A stretch of DNA of 64,000 bases from Methylocystis sp. L43 (GCF_015709525.1 NZ_JADNRA010000034.1:186001-250000), one strand, 5' to 3'; shown: positions 42,457-51,551, numbered from the stretch's first letter. Program-made: numbers and translations. The notes: generated from the sequence alone by a model not told the origin.

Positions 42457-43206
42457 CTACCGGCGCGCCACTTTGGCGGGAAGAACGACGACTCGGGTTC
42501 CAGGGGTCGTTTTTTGGTAGAGATCCATCGCGTCCTGATTGATCATCCGGATGCAGCCAGACGATTGGCTCTTCCCGATCGTCCATGGCTCATTCGTGCC
42601 GTGGATGCGAAAGAGCGTATCTCGGTCCCCTTGCCAGAGATACATTGCGCGGGCTCCCAACGGATTGCTGGGACCGCCATGCATGCCAAGACCGCTTTGC
42701 AGCTCAACCAGCTGCTTTTTGAGGTCTGGCCTGCGTTCGATCATTTCCTTTGGCGGATACCAGTCCGGCCATTCCTGCTTGCTCTTGATCGTCGCTTCCC
42801 CTGACCAGGCGAAACCGTCGCGACCAACGCCGATGCCGTAGCGGGTCGCCCGGCCGCCCGCCTCGACGTAATAGAGATAGTGTCCGGCGGGATCGACCAC
42901 GATCGTCCCTGGAGCTTCTCTGGTCGAGTAGGCGACGTTGGTGCGATGGAATGCTGCATCGACGAGGCCGGGTCTGACCGCCGGAACGATGAAGCCGGCG
43001 TCCTTCATCTCGCCGTAGAGATTGCCGCCTTGGACGGCGACGGCGTCGATGCGTCCCCCCGGCGCGGCAGGATCGCTACGCGGCGTCGGCGCAACGGCGG
43101 AGGCGCTCAGCGTCGCAGGCGTCTGCGTGCTGGCGCATCCGGCAAGGCCGGCCCCAGCCGCTGCTGAGGCAAATATGATCAGGATTTGTCGAATTCTGGG
43201 AGGCAT
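42457..43206 (-). CDS. L,D-transpeptidase lipoprotein (YkuD domain)
   Basis: A 249-residue protein with a lipobox (GAGLAGC) and a YkuD catalytic domain: PGTIVVDPAGHYLYYVE starts it and the active site appears as HGTNEPWTIGKSQSSGCIRM, with the catalytic cysteine in SSGC. It makes or attaches 3-3 cross-links in periplasmic peptidoglycan. Monocistronic. Confidence 0.93.
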   Translation of the reverse strand: MPPRIRQILIIFASAAAGAGLAGCASTQTPATLSASAVAPTPRSDPAAPGGRIDAVAVQGGNLYGEMKDAGFIVPAVRPGLVDAAFHRTNVAYSTREAPGTIVVDPAGHYLYYVEAGGRATRYGIGVGRDGFAWSGEATIKSKQEWPDWYPPKEMIERRPDLKKQLVELQSGLGMHGGPSNPLGARAMYLWQGDRDTLFRIHGTNEPWTIGKSQSSGCIRMINQDAMDLYQKTTPGTRVVVLPAKVARR

Positions 43207-43360
43207 GGGCGATCACCGTCCTCGGCTGCGTTCCGCCAATATAGCTAAATCCGCGCCGTTAACCAATTCTCGCGATATACGCCGGCGCCACAATCCGATC
43301 AAAACCGACATTTGATCGGAGATGAACTTCCATGGCTCGCGCCACTACGCCGCTCTTTCT

Positions 43361-43414
43361 AGGCGCCAGGGGCGATCGCGCCACTCACACTGCGATTTTC
43401 AGCCGCATGCTGAC
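43361..43414 (-). pseudogene. Degenerate 3' part of tRNA-Phe (possible attachment-site remnant)
   Basis: About 54 bases align with the 3' two-thirds of the intact tRNA-Phe at 46040-46115 in the same orientation. The anticodon-arm segment is nearly identical (GCGATTTTCAG and CGCATGCT shared), while the T-arm has small deletions and the D-arm and 5' acceptor strand are missing. It cannot be a functional tRNA. Confidence 0.7.
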
Positions 43415-43666
43415 CTTTGAAAATCAAGGCGTTACGCGATCAGCCCTAACTGCCTATTGAAAACGTCGGGATTATCAGTCCGTTTAGCGTGTTGCGGCGA
43501 CGATCAACGCCATCTGCGCGTCGGACGCGGCCAGGATCGCGAATGGACCATGCGGCCGCCGGAATGATGCCGGCAACGCAATTCTGATTTGTCGCCTCCC
43601 GCATGTGCCGGCGCTCGTCTAATAGACGGAGACGTCTCTCGAGCGCAGGCCAGAGGAGAAGCCAAA

Positions 43667-43879
43667 ATGCGTAGAGTCATCTTCGCCATATTGGGCCTGC
43701 TGGCCGGCTATGCTGCTGGCGCAATCCTTGGGGGAACTCTCATTTCGCTTTTGTCTGGCAATACGCACGATAAGGATCTTGAGATCGTGATGACATCTGC
43801 CTTCGTCACCGGGCCATTGGGAGCCTTGATCGGGTTGTTGGCCGGATTGTTCGTGCCGAACGGCGTCAAAAGGAGGTAA
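43667..43879 (+). CDS. Small two-helix membrane protein
   Basis: A 70-residue protein with two membrane helices (VIFAILGLLAGYAAGAILGG and GPLGALIGLLAGLFV). Unknown function. AGAGGAGAA precedes the ATG at 43667. It is convergent with, and overlaps by 14 bases, another small membrane-protein gene, inside the suspected island remnant. Confidence 0.65.
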   Translation: MRRVIFAILGLLAGYAAGAILGGTLISLLSGNTHDKDLEIVMTSAFVTGPLGALIGLLAGLFVPNGVKRR

Positions 43880-44063
43880 GCGAAAAAAGAAAGGCGAGCC
43901 CCGATAGAATGAATGCGAAGATTCCCAACGCGCGCACGAAACTCCCGATCTTGTAAAAGCGTTCGCCGCGCATGGCGTGACCGAGGAAATAGAGGCAGAT
44001 GGAGACGATCAGGAGCTTGAACCAGATCGGATTATCGCCAAAGGAAAAGATCGGCACGACCAT
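43866..44063 (-). CDS. Small two-helix membrane protein
   Basis: A 65-residue protein with helices FKLLIVSICLYFLGHAM and ALGIFAFILSGLAFLFSL. Unknown function. AAAGG lies upstream of the ATG. Antisense overlap with the previous gene is short. Confidence 0.55.
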   Translation of the reverse strand: MVVPIFSFGDNPIWFKLLIVSICLYFLGHAMRGERFYKIGSFVRALGIFAFILSGLAFLFSLTSF

Positions 44064-44192
44064 ATCGCTTACCTTTCAGAAACGCTTGCCAGCATGAGCG
44101 AGAACATCAGCTCGACGAAGTCGGGAAGATCAGAAAGCATCGAGGGGCGCGGATGGGCCTCGCTGTTCAAAGACGGCGAAGGTCGGCAGTAA

Positions 44193-44511
44193 GCGCCTAC
44201 ATTTATTCTAGACTGCAGCGCATTGGGTTGATGGCGCTAACGACGCGCAGCCCGGTCGCCTGGGCGACACCCGACCAAGCTTGACGCACGCCCGCCTTGG
44301 TCGTCGTCACGACATTGAACCGGCTCTATTCAGACGTCGCGCTCCGCAACGTTCGAAGGCCATTCCATCGTTTAAACCTATTTGAAACTTAGAGAATATC
44401 AGTTTTCCATTTGCAGCTGCATGTGGCAAAGTTCAGTCCTGAAACGTCACGATGAGCAATCGCGCAGCGGAACGGCAGCGCGCTTTTCGGCCCCTCACCG
44501 AGGAGAATCCG
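44193..44511. other. Non-coding or decayed stretch inside the suspected island
   Basis: About 320 bases without a supported gene. A short minus-strand frame near 44220-44325 reads NVVTTTKAGVRQAWSG, protein-like but without a start or end, so it may be a gene relic. Confidence 0.35.
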
Positions 44512-44862
44512 ATGTCGTGCTTCACGTTTGAAATCTTTCGGGCTGGCGAAGCACCCAGGGTTTCATACGTACGGAGGCTTTCTGACGATCAAGAAATCTG
44601 GCCCGAAGTGGAAACGATTGCTCTGCTGATTAATGACAACGGCAGATTGTTTATTCGAGTCAAAAATCCTGCCCGCGAGACGATCATTCGTACGGGCGTC
44701 GCCACAGCGCTGAACTCAATAAAGGAATGTTCATGCATCGCCTGTCCGCTCAAACATGAGCTTGAGCGAAAGGTTATGGGCGTTGGACACACAGTTGCTT
44801 TGCTTGCCGGCGATCGCCGTCCTTGCGACAGGAGAAACAGGCTTTCTATTGGCGAGAGGTAG
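44512..44862 (+). CDS. Small hypothetical protein
   Basis: A 116-residue protein starting MSCFTFEIFRAGE, with four cysteines, three of them clustered in ECSCIAC. The beta-rich N-terminal half looks folded, while the C-terminal tail is basic and may be unconserved. AGGAGAA precedes ATG 44512, which is preferred over 44452. No family recognised. Confidence 0.6.
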   Translation: MSCFTFEIFRAGEAPRVSYVRRLSDDQEIWPEVETIALLINDNGRLFIRVKNPARETIIRTGVATALNSIKECSCIACPLKHELERKVMGVGHTVALLAGDRRPCDRRNRLSIGER

Positions 44863-44965
44863 AATGGCGCAAGTGTCGCCAGCGCCAATTCGTGCTGGTT
44901 CAGTTCAGTTTTGGATCGGCGAATTCATCAAACGCATGGAGCGCCAAGTTGATGGGAGGGATGTC

Positions 44966-45223
44966 ATGGAACGACGAATGGTCCTGCGCTTCTTGCTAGC
45001 GTCGGCGAGTGCCACCTTAGGCATGTCGGTGTCTTCGTCTCGCGCGTTTTTCAGCTCCTCTCGAGACTTCGTCAAAAGCGGGGTAGGCGAAGCGCCTTCA
45101 GCGGCTGTCGCCACCGGCGATGATGTCGCAAATGCGAAGGTGGAAAGGGTGTTTATCCGTCGGCGACGCCGATGTTATTATTACCGACGTTACGGCACGA
45201 TACGGCGTCGTTGTGTCGATTGA
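44966..45223 (+). CDS. Small exported protein with Arg/Tyr-rich tail
   Basis: An 85-residue protein with a signal-like N-terminus (MVLRFLLASASATLGMSVSSSRA) and a tail RRRRRCYYYRRYGTIRRRC with two cysteines. GGGAGG precedes ATG 44966. Small secreted proteins with such tails occur in this order; function unknown. Confidence 0.6.
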   Translation: MERRMVLRFLLASASATLGMSVSSSRAFFSSSRDFVKSGVGEAPSAAVATGDDVANAKVERVFIRRRRRCYYYRRYGTIRRRCVD

Positions 45224-45297
45224 TCCATGATCGATCGGTTCAGGGTAGGGTCGACGACGGCGTGTCGCCATGATCGGCCCGGCCCGGCCAGATTCCG

Positions 45298-45777
45298 CTA
45301 TCTTGCCAGAAACGCCGCATTCCGGAACCGCAGAACAACACGCCAGTTCGACCGAAACGGGTAAACTCGCGCGCCGGCGTAAACCGATGCGGCGTTATAG
45401 CCGACAACATATTCGACGACGCCTTCGAACTGCCTAAGCCTTTTCACGTCTCTGACTGCGCGGCGCGGCAGCGAGAAGCGCTCTCCGATCGTGCAGGTCC
45501 AATAGACGGTTTTGAAGGTGATTTTTTTGAATTTGTCGCCTGAGACGCGCACGGGGCGGCCGCTGGGATCGGCGACGAAGGGCGGACGCGTCTGCGTCAC
45601 CTGAAAGGGCCTGTTCGGCGAGCCATTGATGTCGAATCTGACGAATTCCATCCATGGTCCCGAGCCGTTTCGCACCTGTCTGATGGAATGCGGCGCAACG
45701 CAGTCAGCCGCGTCCGCGCGCGATACCGTCACGATAAACGCTATCGCCGCCACAGGCAGCGTCGTGATGAAGCGCAT
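45298..45777 (-). CDS. Exported hypothetical protein
   Basis: A 159-residue protein with a signal peptide (MRFITTLPVAAIAFIVTVSRADAA) and a mature part with CVAPHSIRQVRN and VYWTCTIGERFSLPRRA; the two cysteines may pair. No family recognised. ATG 45777 or 45789 are both possible starts; longer starts add unlikely sequence. Confidence 0.65.
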   Translation of the reverse strand: MRFITTLPVAAIAFIVTVSRADAADCVAPHSIRQVRNGSGPWMEFVRFDINGSPNRPFQVTQTRPPFVADPSGRPVRVSGDKFKKITFKTVYWTCTIGERFSLPRRAVRDVKRLRQFEGVVEYVVGYNAASVYAGARVYPFRSNWRVVLRFRNAAFLAR

Positions 45778-46039
45778 TCCCGATCCCATTGCTACGCGAG
45801 GGATTGACGCTCTCGCCGCCTGCCGTCGGAGGCGTGGAGCGTAATCCTTGAGGACCGCGCTGGGAAGGACGCTGCGCGACGTCACGTCAGACCTCGATCG
45901 ATCCGCCGCATTCTTGGCCTGCGGACGCGGGCGCTCGGCAAGCTCGAATTTACGGGGAACGCTAGCAGTCAAACTCGCGAACGTCGGCCGAAAAAGTGTC
46001 CCCACACGCCGGCGTTCTGCTTTAACTCATTGATCTAAA

Positions 46040-46115
46040 TGGTGCCCAGGGGCGGGATCGAACCACCGACACTGCGATTTTCAGTCGCATGCTCTACCAA
46101 CTGAGCTACCTGGGC
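46040..46115 (-). tRNA. tRNA-Phe (GAA)
   Basis: 76 bases including encoded CCA. The acceptor stem is GCCCAGG/CCTGGGC, the anticodon loop CTGAAAA gives anticodon GAA, and the T-loop reads GGTTCGATCC. The 3' end faces the suspected island remnant, whose far end carries a degenerate copy of this tRNA's 3' part. Confidence 0.97.
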
Positions 46116-46466
46116 TCGCGCGGACGCGATGTGTCGGGCTTATAGAAAGCGCGCAACGACTTGTCCAGACCCGCAAGGGTGGCGAGATGTTGTAGCGCGA
46201 CAAAACGAATGGCCTCTCGCGACAGATCAAATGGCAGCACCCCTTGCAGCACGGACTCAGCGCTTGCCGGCTCCTCACGATGATCTCGGCCGCCCGCTTT
46301 GCGCCCGTCCGGCCCCGGTCCAGGGATCTTGCGCACCGGAACTTCAAAGCGCTCGGCCGCGTGATTTGGTGGGACCGATTGTGAGGCGTCTCGAAAAGAG
46401 GTAATTGTAGACGCAGGCTCTTGTCGCCTAGCGGTTGCGTTGTCTGAATATTAGGAGCCTTGCATT
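46116..46466. other. Intergenic stretch upstream of tRNA-Phe
   Basis: About 350 bases. Frames on both strands lack family features. The tRNA promoter must lie here on the minus strand. Confidence 0.4.
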
Positions 46467-46796
46467 ATGCATTTTCAGCTCACAATCGAATGTAGCGCTT
46501 CGGCGCTTGCCGGGGATTCGATCTCGCGCAGCCAGGAGCTCGCCAACATTCTCCTCGCCGTCGCGGCGGATTTGTTGGACCAAGGCCTGGCGCCTGGCGC
46601 CAAATTGCCTTTGCGTGACCGCAATGGCGACTTTGTTGGAATAGCCCAGCTGATCCAACAACCTAGCGTGCTCGCTTCGAGCGCGCTCCTCAATCGAGAC
46701 GCGGGAAGCGTCGCTGAACGTCTACGCCAAATAGGGGGCCAAGCGCGGCCCTTGCGGCGGGAGCTTTCGGTGGCCGGACGCTCGCAGCGGGACTAA
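46467..46796 (+). CDS. Small hypothetical protein
   Basis: A 109-residue protein starting MHFQLTIECSASALAG; helical middle part around ELANILLAVAADLLDQG, then LRDRNGDFVGIAQL. TAGGAG precedes the ATG. No family recognised. Confidence 0.6.
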   Translation: MHFQLTIECSASALAGDSISRSQELANILLAVAADLLDQGLAPGAKLPLRDRNGDFVGIAQLIQQPSVLASSALLNRDAGSVAERLRQIGGQARPLRRELSVAGRSQRD

Positions 46797-46919
46797 TTCG
46801 CTGCACTGGCTTGTGCTTCGCCAAACTCGACCCGCATCCGTCTCCTAGTATACATACTGCTGCCGCCGCCCGGTTTTCCTAGGTTTCGTCCCGACCAGCG
46901 CGGCACGCAGGGAGGCGAG

Positions 46920-47273
46920 ATGAGCAGCATTAAAAGGATCGGCGCAGGGCCGCGTATGAGCCAGGCCGTCGTTCGCGGCAACGCCGTCTATACGGCCGGC
47001 CAAGTGGCCGACAAGACCAAGGGCGGGTCGGTCGCCGATCAGACGCGCGAAATTCTCGCGCAGATCGACGCGCTTCTCGCCGAAGCCGGCAGCGCCAAGG
47101 CGAACATCCTGTCGGCGACGATTTACCTTGCCGATATCGCGACCTTTGCGGAGATGAACGGCGTCTGGGACGAATGGGTCGACAAAGCCAATCCGCCCGC
47201 GCGCGCCACCGTCGAAGCGAAGCTCGTGGCGGCAGCCTACAAAGTCGAGATCGCCGTCATCGCGGCGCTTTAG
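46920..47273 (+). CDS. RidA-family enamine/imine deaminase
   Basis: A 117-residue RidA/YjgF protein: AVVRGNAVYTAGQVAD, QIDALLAEAGSAKANILSATIYLAD and the catalytic arginine in PPARATVEAKLV. It hydrolyses reactive 2-aminoacrylate-type intermediates. GGGAGG precedes the start. Convergent with the ThiF-like gene. Confidence 0.93.
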   Translation: MSSIKRIGAGPRMSQAVVRGNAVYTAGQVADKTKGGSVADQTREILAQIDALLAEAGSAKANILSATIYLADIATFAEMNGVWDEWVDKANPPARATVEAKLVAAAYKVEIAVIAAL

Positions 47274-47309
47274 CGGATTTCCGCCGAAGTGGAGCCTTAT
47301 GGAGCGCAT

Positions 47310-48092
47310 TCATGATTGCGCGCCGCCGCCGCTGAGCGGATTTTCCGGGTCGAAGGCGTAGCGGACGGTCTCGAACCGCATGCCGCGCGCGTCGATGAGC
47401 AGCAGACGGCCGACCAGCCCCTCGCCGAATCCGACGATCTCGCGCACGACTTCGAGCGCCATCATCGCGCCGACCATTCCGGCAAGCGCGCCGAGAACGC
47501 CGGCTTCCTCGCAGGTCGGGATTTCTCCCGCCTGCGGGGGCGTCGGAAAGAGACAGCGATAGGTCGGATTGGGGCCGCCGTCGGGGCCGCGGTCGAAGGG
47601 CCGCAGCGTCGTCAGCGACGCGTCGAAGCCGCCAAGCGCCGCCGTCACGAGCGGCTTTCTTTCATAATAGCAGGCGTCCGAGACGAGGTAGCGCGTCGCG
47701 AAATTGTCCGAACCGTCGGCCACGACATCGTAGCGCGCGATCAGCGCCCGGGCGTTCGTCTCATCGAGTCGCAGCGCATGCGGCTCGACGAGGACATGCG
47801 GATTGAGGCGCGCGATGGCGCCCTGCGCGCTTTCGACCTTGGGGCGGCCGACGTCCTGCGTGGCGTGGATCACCTGGCGCTGTAAGTTGGACAGTGAAAC
47901 CGCGTCGTCGTCGACGACGCCGAGCGCCCCGACGCCCGCCGCGGCGAGATATTGCAGCAGCGGCGCGCCGAGGCCGCCGGCGCCGATGACGAGAACCCGC
48001 GCCTGTTTGAGCTTGCCCTGGCCCGGCCCGCCGATGTCGCGCAGCACGAGATGCCTCGCGTAGCGTTCGATTTCTTCAGGCGAAAGGTTCAA
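47310..48092 (-). CDS. MoeB/ThiF-family adenylyltransferase
   Basis: A 260-residue E1-like enzyme: ATP-binding GAGGLGAPLLQYLAAAGVG, VDDDAVSLSNLQRQ, adenylation aspartate in DGSDNFATRY and the C-terminal block FPTPPQAGEIPTCEEAGVLG. It activates the C-terminus of a ubiquitin-like sulfur carrier (MoaD or ThiS). It cannot be assigned to one pathway; the family name HesA/MoeB/ThiF is safest. Only one cysteine is seen in the usual zinc-site block plus another in YRCLFP. Confidence 0.92.
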   Translation of the reverse strand: MNLSPEEIERYARHLVLRDIGGPGQGKLKQARVLVIGAGGLGAPLLQYLAAAGVGALGVVDDDAVSLSNLQRQVIHATQDVGRPKVESAQGAIARLNPHVLVEPHALRLDETNARALIARYDVVADGSDNFATRYLVSDACYYERKPLVTAALGGFDASLTTLRPFDRGPDGGPNPTYRCLFPTPPQAGEIPTCEEAGVLGALAGMVGAMMALEVVREIVGFGEGLVGRLLLIDARGMRFETVRYAFDPENPLSGGGAQS

Positions 48093-48196
48093 GAAGACGC
48101 TCCGCTGCGCCGCGCGGGGATTGCGGCGGCGCGACCATAGCGGCTTCGCTCTCTTGTCTCCAGCGATGACAATTGCAAGCGCTGAAATGGCGAGGG

Positions 48197-49297
48197 TCAG
48201 GGTTGGACAGGCTGCCGCTTTTTCACCGATCGACGGTCCTCGGCAGACGCCTGGCTCGTTTCGCGCAACGCCTCAAGGCCGACGCCGCCGAGCGCGGCCG
48301 CGCCGCGCGCATAAGCGATATTGTCGAGGAACTGTCGCGCGCAATTCTCCCAGGTGAAGGTCAGCGCATGCGCGCGCGCCGCCTCCCTGCCGATGTCGAG
48401 CGCCGCCAGCGCGGCCGTCCCTAGATCCTCGTTCAGCGCGCCCGCGCCGCTCGCCCCGATGACGTCGAGCGGTCCCGTGACCGGATAGGCTGCGACCGGC
48501 AGGCCGCAGGCCATGGCTTCGAGCAGCACGATGCCGAACGTGTCGGTGCGGCTCGGAAAAACGAAGACGTCAGATGCGGCGTAGAGCGCCGCAAGTTCGG
48601 CGCTCGTTTTGACGCCGAGGAACTTCGCCTGTGGAAATTTGGCTTCGAGCCCCGCGCGCGCCGGTCCGTCGCCGGCGACAAGCTTCGTGCCCGGCAGATC
48701 GAGCGACAAAAACGCCTCGATGTTTTTCTCCACGGCGAGGCGCCCGGCGTAAAGGAAAATCGGCCGCTCATAGGGGAGCGGCGACGCCGCATCGGGGGTG
48801 AACAGCGCGTGGTCCACGCCGCGCGACCAGCGCAGGACCCGCCGAAATCCCCGCTCCGACAATTCACGTGACAGGCTCGGCGTCGACACCATCACGCCGG
48901 CCCCGGCGTTATGGAAGCGGCGCAACGCCGCATAGGCGACCCCGACGGGCAGTCCGAAACGCGCCTGAATATATTCGGGGAAGCGCGTGTGAAAGCTCGT
49001 GGTGAAAGAGCGGCGCGCCCTCAGCAGGACCGCGCGGGTCACAAGGCCGATGGGCCCTTCCGTCGCGATATGGACGTGATCATAACCATCTTCGAGCCGC
49101 CGGCGAACGGCGCGCGGCGAAGCGAGCGCCAGCGCGATTTCGGGATAGGTCGGCATGGGCAGCGAATTGAAGTCGCGCGGGGTCAAAAAGTCGATCTCGG
49201 CGCCCAGCGCGCGGGCTGACTGCGCCATGGTTTCAAGCGACCGGACGACGCCATTCACCTGCGGACGCCAGGCGTCCGTCGCCACCAATATTCTCAT
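48197..49297 (-). CDS. agt: GT4 glycosyltransferase, Agt-like (phosphorus-free glycolipid synthesis)
   Basis: A 366-residue family 4 glycosyltransferase: MRILVATDAWRPQVNGVVRSLE, SFHTRFPEYIQARFG, FLYAGRLAVEKNIEAFL and the C-terminal PSRTDTFGIVLLEAMACGLPVAAYPV. Its start shares one base with the stop of the PlcP-type gene. In rhizobia and marine alphaproteobacteria this pair replaces phospholipids by glycosylated diacylglycerol under phosphate limitation. The assignment rests on the pairing. Confidence 0.85.
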   Translation of the reverse strand: MRILVATDAWRPQVNGVVRSLETMAQSARALGAEIDFLTPRDFNSLPMPTYPEIALALASPRAVRRRLEDGYDHVHIATEGPIGLVTRAVLLRARRSFTTSFHTRFPEYIQARFGLPVGVAYAALRRFHNAGAGVMVSTPSLSRELSERGFRRVLRWSRGVDHALFTPDAASPLPYERPIFLYAGRLAVEKNIEAFLSLDLPGTKLVAGDGPARAGLEAKFPQAKFLGVKTSAELAALYAASDVFVFPSRTDTFGIVLLEAMACGLPVAAYPVTGPLDVIGASGAGALNEDLGTAALAALDIGREAARAHALTFTWENCARQFLDNIAYARGAAALGGVGLEALRETSQASAEDRRSVKKRQPVQP

Positions 49298-50187
49298 CAA
49301 GCCGCCGCCGCTCTCTCGGGCATGACCTTGGCGCGCTCGACAGCGTCCGCCGCCTCGCGTTCGGCCGCCGTCTTGTGCCACCGCAAAATCTCAAATGCGC
49401 CGTCGTCATGTTCGGCGATCGCGGTGCAGCTTTCGACAAAGTCGCCGGTATTGACGTAGAGCTTGCCGCTGATCGTCTTGATCGTCGCGTGATGGATATG
49501 ACCGCAGATAACCCCGTCGACGTTGCGCCGGGCCGCCTCGGACGCTAGCGCGTTTTCGAAATCGCCGATGAAATTGACGGCGTTCTTGACCTTCAGCTTC
49601 GCCCAGGCCGAGAGCGACCAATAGCCGACGCCGAACATGCGCCGCGCACGGTTGAACCACGTGTTGACGACGATGGCGAAATCATAGGCCCAGTCGCCGA
49701 AGAAGGCGAGCCAGCGGGCGTTGCGCACGACGATGTCGAACTGATCGCCGTGGATGACCAGCATGGTCTTGCCGTCGGCGGTTTTATGCAGCGCGTGGTC
49801 GACGACATCGACGCCGCCGAAGTTGAGACCGGTGTATTCGCGGGCGAATTCGTCATGATTGCCCGGCACGTAGATGACATGCGCGCCCTTTCGAGCCTTG
49901 CGCAACAGCTTTTGGATCACGTCATTATGCGCCTGCGGCCAGTACCAGCCGTTTTTCAGCCGCCAGCCGTCGACGATGTCGCCGACAAGATAGAACGTGT
50001 CGGCGTCGTTATGTTTGAGGAAATCGACCAGCAGTTCAGCCTGGGCGCCGCGGGCGCCCAGATGCAGATCGGACAAAAACAGCGTCCGATAGCGCTTCAT
50101 TGCATGTTCACTTGCCGGATCCGACATCTGCGCTGTGTTGGAGCGCACCGCTTGGGAAACCTTCACCCTGGCGTTTCTGTCGAGCAT
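49297..50187 (-). CDS. plcP: PlcP-type metallophosphoesterase (phospholipid hydrolase)
   Basis: A 296-residue calcineurin-like phosphoesterase of the COG2908 (LpxH-like) group. Metal motifs: LFLSDLHLGARG, YLVGDIVDG, VPGNHDEF, VIHGDQFD and CGHIHHA. The sequence GWYWPQAHNDVIQKLLRKARKG is typical of rhizobial PlcP, which releases diacylglycerol from membrane phospholipids under phosphate stress. Start 50187 has GAGAGG upstream; ATG 50100 (MKRYRTLFLSD) begins the conserved part and is also possible. A Pho box was not found. Confidence 0.85.
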   Translation of the reverse strand: MLDRNARVKVSQAVRSNTAQMSDPASEHAMKRYRTLFLSDLHLGARGAQAELLVDFLKHNDADTFYLVGDIVDGWRLKNGWYWPQAHNDVIQKLLRKARKGAHVIYVPGNHDEFAREYTGLNFGGVDVVDHALHKTADGKTMLVIHGDQFDIVVRNARWLAFFGDWAYDFAIVVNTWFNRARRMFGVGYWSLSAWAKLKVKNAVNFIGDFENALASEAARRNVDGVICGHIHHATIKTISGKLYVNTGDFVESCTAIAEHDDGAFEILRWHKTAAEREAADAVERAKVMPERAAAA

Positions 50188-50367
50188 GAGCTGTTCGCCT
50201 CTCGCCTTCGCCGCTTGGCCTGATTGACCAGATTCGCATCACAGCTAGATGACATGGCCGTCGCGGGCGCTCGCAGACGCAAGAGGTCGCTGTTCGATAT
50301 TTCGAACGCAGTCGGCTATCTTGCCGATCGATTCTGAAAACGTACGGGCGCGGCTGAAGCGCTGGGG

Positions 50368-50988
50368 ATGATGGGCGTCGAAGGTCAGGACAAGCAAAAA
50401 ATGTTAGAGGCGGGCGCGCTGGCGCTTTCCGGTCAGCTCGGCGCGACCGTGCAGCGGCTTCGGAAAGCGTATAATTTGTCGCTTTCCGAACTCTCTCAGC
50501 AGTCTGGAGTCGCCAAGTCGATCATCAGCCAGATCGAACGCAATGAAACCAATCCGACGCTCGCCACCATCTGGCGTCTCGCTCAGGCGCTCGACGTCTC
50601 AATCGAGCGGGTTTTGCAGACGACGGAGGACGGACCCTTCCTCGAGAAAACCAGCAAGGCCGACACGCCCATCCTGGTGTCCGACGACGGCAAATGCCGG
50701 CTCGAGATCATCGGCTGGATCAAGACCGTCGAATGGCTGCAGTGCTATGAATTCGCCGCCGCGCCCGGCGGCGCACTGGAATCCGAGGCGCATCAGCGCG
50801 GTTCCGTCGAGAGTCTGTCGGTGCGCGAAGGCGAGCTTGAGGTCGAGGTCGCCGGAGCGAAGTCGAGCGTGAAAGCTGGGGAAACCCTGCGCTACCGCTG
50901 CGACCGTCCGCACGTCATCCGCAACCTCGGCAAAACGCCGGCTCAGGCGACGATGGTGTGTATTCTGAAGGCGGCGGTGATGGAATGA
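50368..50988 (+). CDS. XRE-cupin transcription regulator
   Basis: A 206-residue regulator: N-terminal HTH (VQRLRKAYNLSLSELSQQSGVAKSIISQIERNETNPTLATIWRLAQALDVS) and a C-terminal cupin (residues about 130-203) with SVRE-GELEVEVAG and ETLRYRCDRPHVIRN. Such proteins regulate catabolic or stress genes in response to small ligands bound by the cupin. The target is unknown. An alternative start is the next codon, also ATG. Confidence 0.88.
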   Translation: MMGVEGQDKQKMLEAGALALSGQLGATVQRLRKAYNLSLSELSQQSGVAKSIISQIERNETNPTLATIWRLAQALDVSIERVLQTTEDGPFLEKTSKADTPILVSDDGKCRLEIIGWIKTVEWLQCYEFAAAPGGALESEAHQRGSVESLSVREGELEVEVAGAKSSVKAGETLRYRCDRPHVIRNLGKTPAQATMVCILKAAVME

Positions 50989-51024
50989 CCGCCGCCGCGG
51001 ACGCGTGAGCATCCTGCGGCGGTC
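50987..51024. terminator. Possible bidirectional terminator hairpin
   Basis: Inverted repeat GACCGCCGC/GCGGCGGTC (9 bp, 20-base loop) lies exactly between the convergent XRE-cupin and bacterioferritin genes. No T-run follows on either strand, so confidence is low. Confidence 0.4.
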
Positions 51025-51041
51025 GATGGCGCGGCCCTCGG

Positions 51042-51524
51042 TCAGGAGGAGTGCAACTCGCCGACGTGCTTTTGCGAGTAAAGCTGGACGCCGAGCTGCT
51101 TGATCAACTCAAGCTGCGTCTCGAGGAAGTCGATGTGCTTTTCCTCGCTTTTCACCACGGCTTCGAAAAGCTGCTCGGAAACGCGATCGTTGATCGAGAG
51201 ACAATAGGCCGCGGCTTCGAGATACAGCTCGCGGGCGGCGAACTCGGTCTCTAGGTCCGCCTTGACGATCTCCTCGACGGATTGGCCGATACGCAGCGGA
51301 TCGAGCACCTGCATATTCGGGAAGCCCTCAAGGAAGAGAATGCGCTCGGCGAAATGATCCGCGTGACGCATCTCCTCGATCGACTCTTCCCGCCACTTCT
51401 TGGCGAGTTCGAGAAAACCCCAATTGTGGAAAATGCGGAAATGCAGCCAGTACTGATTGACAGCCGTCAATTCTGCGCGCAACCCGCGATTGAGATAGTC
51501 GATGACCTTCGCGTCACCGCGCAT
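51042..51524 (-). CDS. bfr: Bacterioferritin
   Basis: A 160-residue iron-storage protein: MRGDAKVIDYLNRGLRAELTAVNQYWLH, ferroxidase ligands in EESIEEMRHADHFAERILFLEG and EEKHIDFLETQLELI. The methionine in IEEMRHAD matches the heme-binding Met of bacterioferritin. It follows the Bfd-type gene by 27 bases and is probably co-transcribed from the operator region at 51799-51866. Confidence 0.96.
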   Translation of the reverse strand: MRGDAKVIDYLNRGLRAELTAVNQYWLHFRIFHNWGFLELAKKWREESIEEMRHADHFAERILFLEGFPNMQVLDPLRIGQSVEEIVKADLETEFAARELYLEAAAYCLSINDRVSEQLFEAVVKSEEKHIDFLETQLELIKQLGVQLYSQKHVGELHSS

Positions 51525-51551
51525 GTCCGCATCCTTTCCATGAAAATAGAC

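Noticed and set aside
46129-46404. Plus-strand 91-codon frame next to tRNA-Phe
   Set aside because: Low-complexity proline/arginine composition and no plausible start context.
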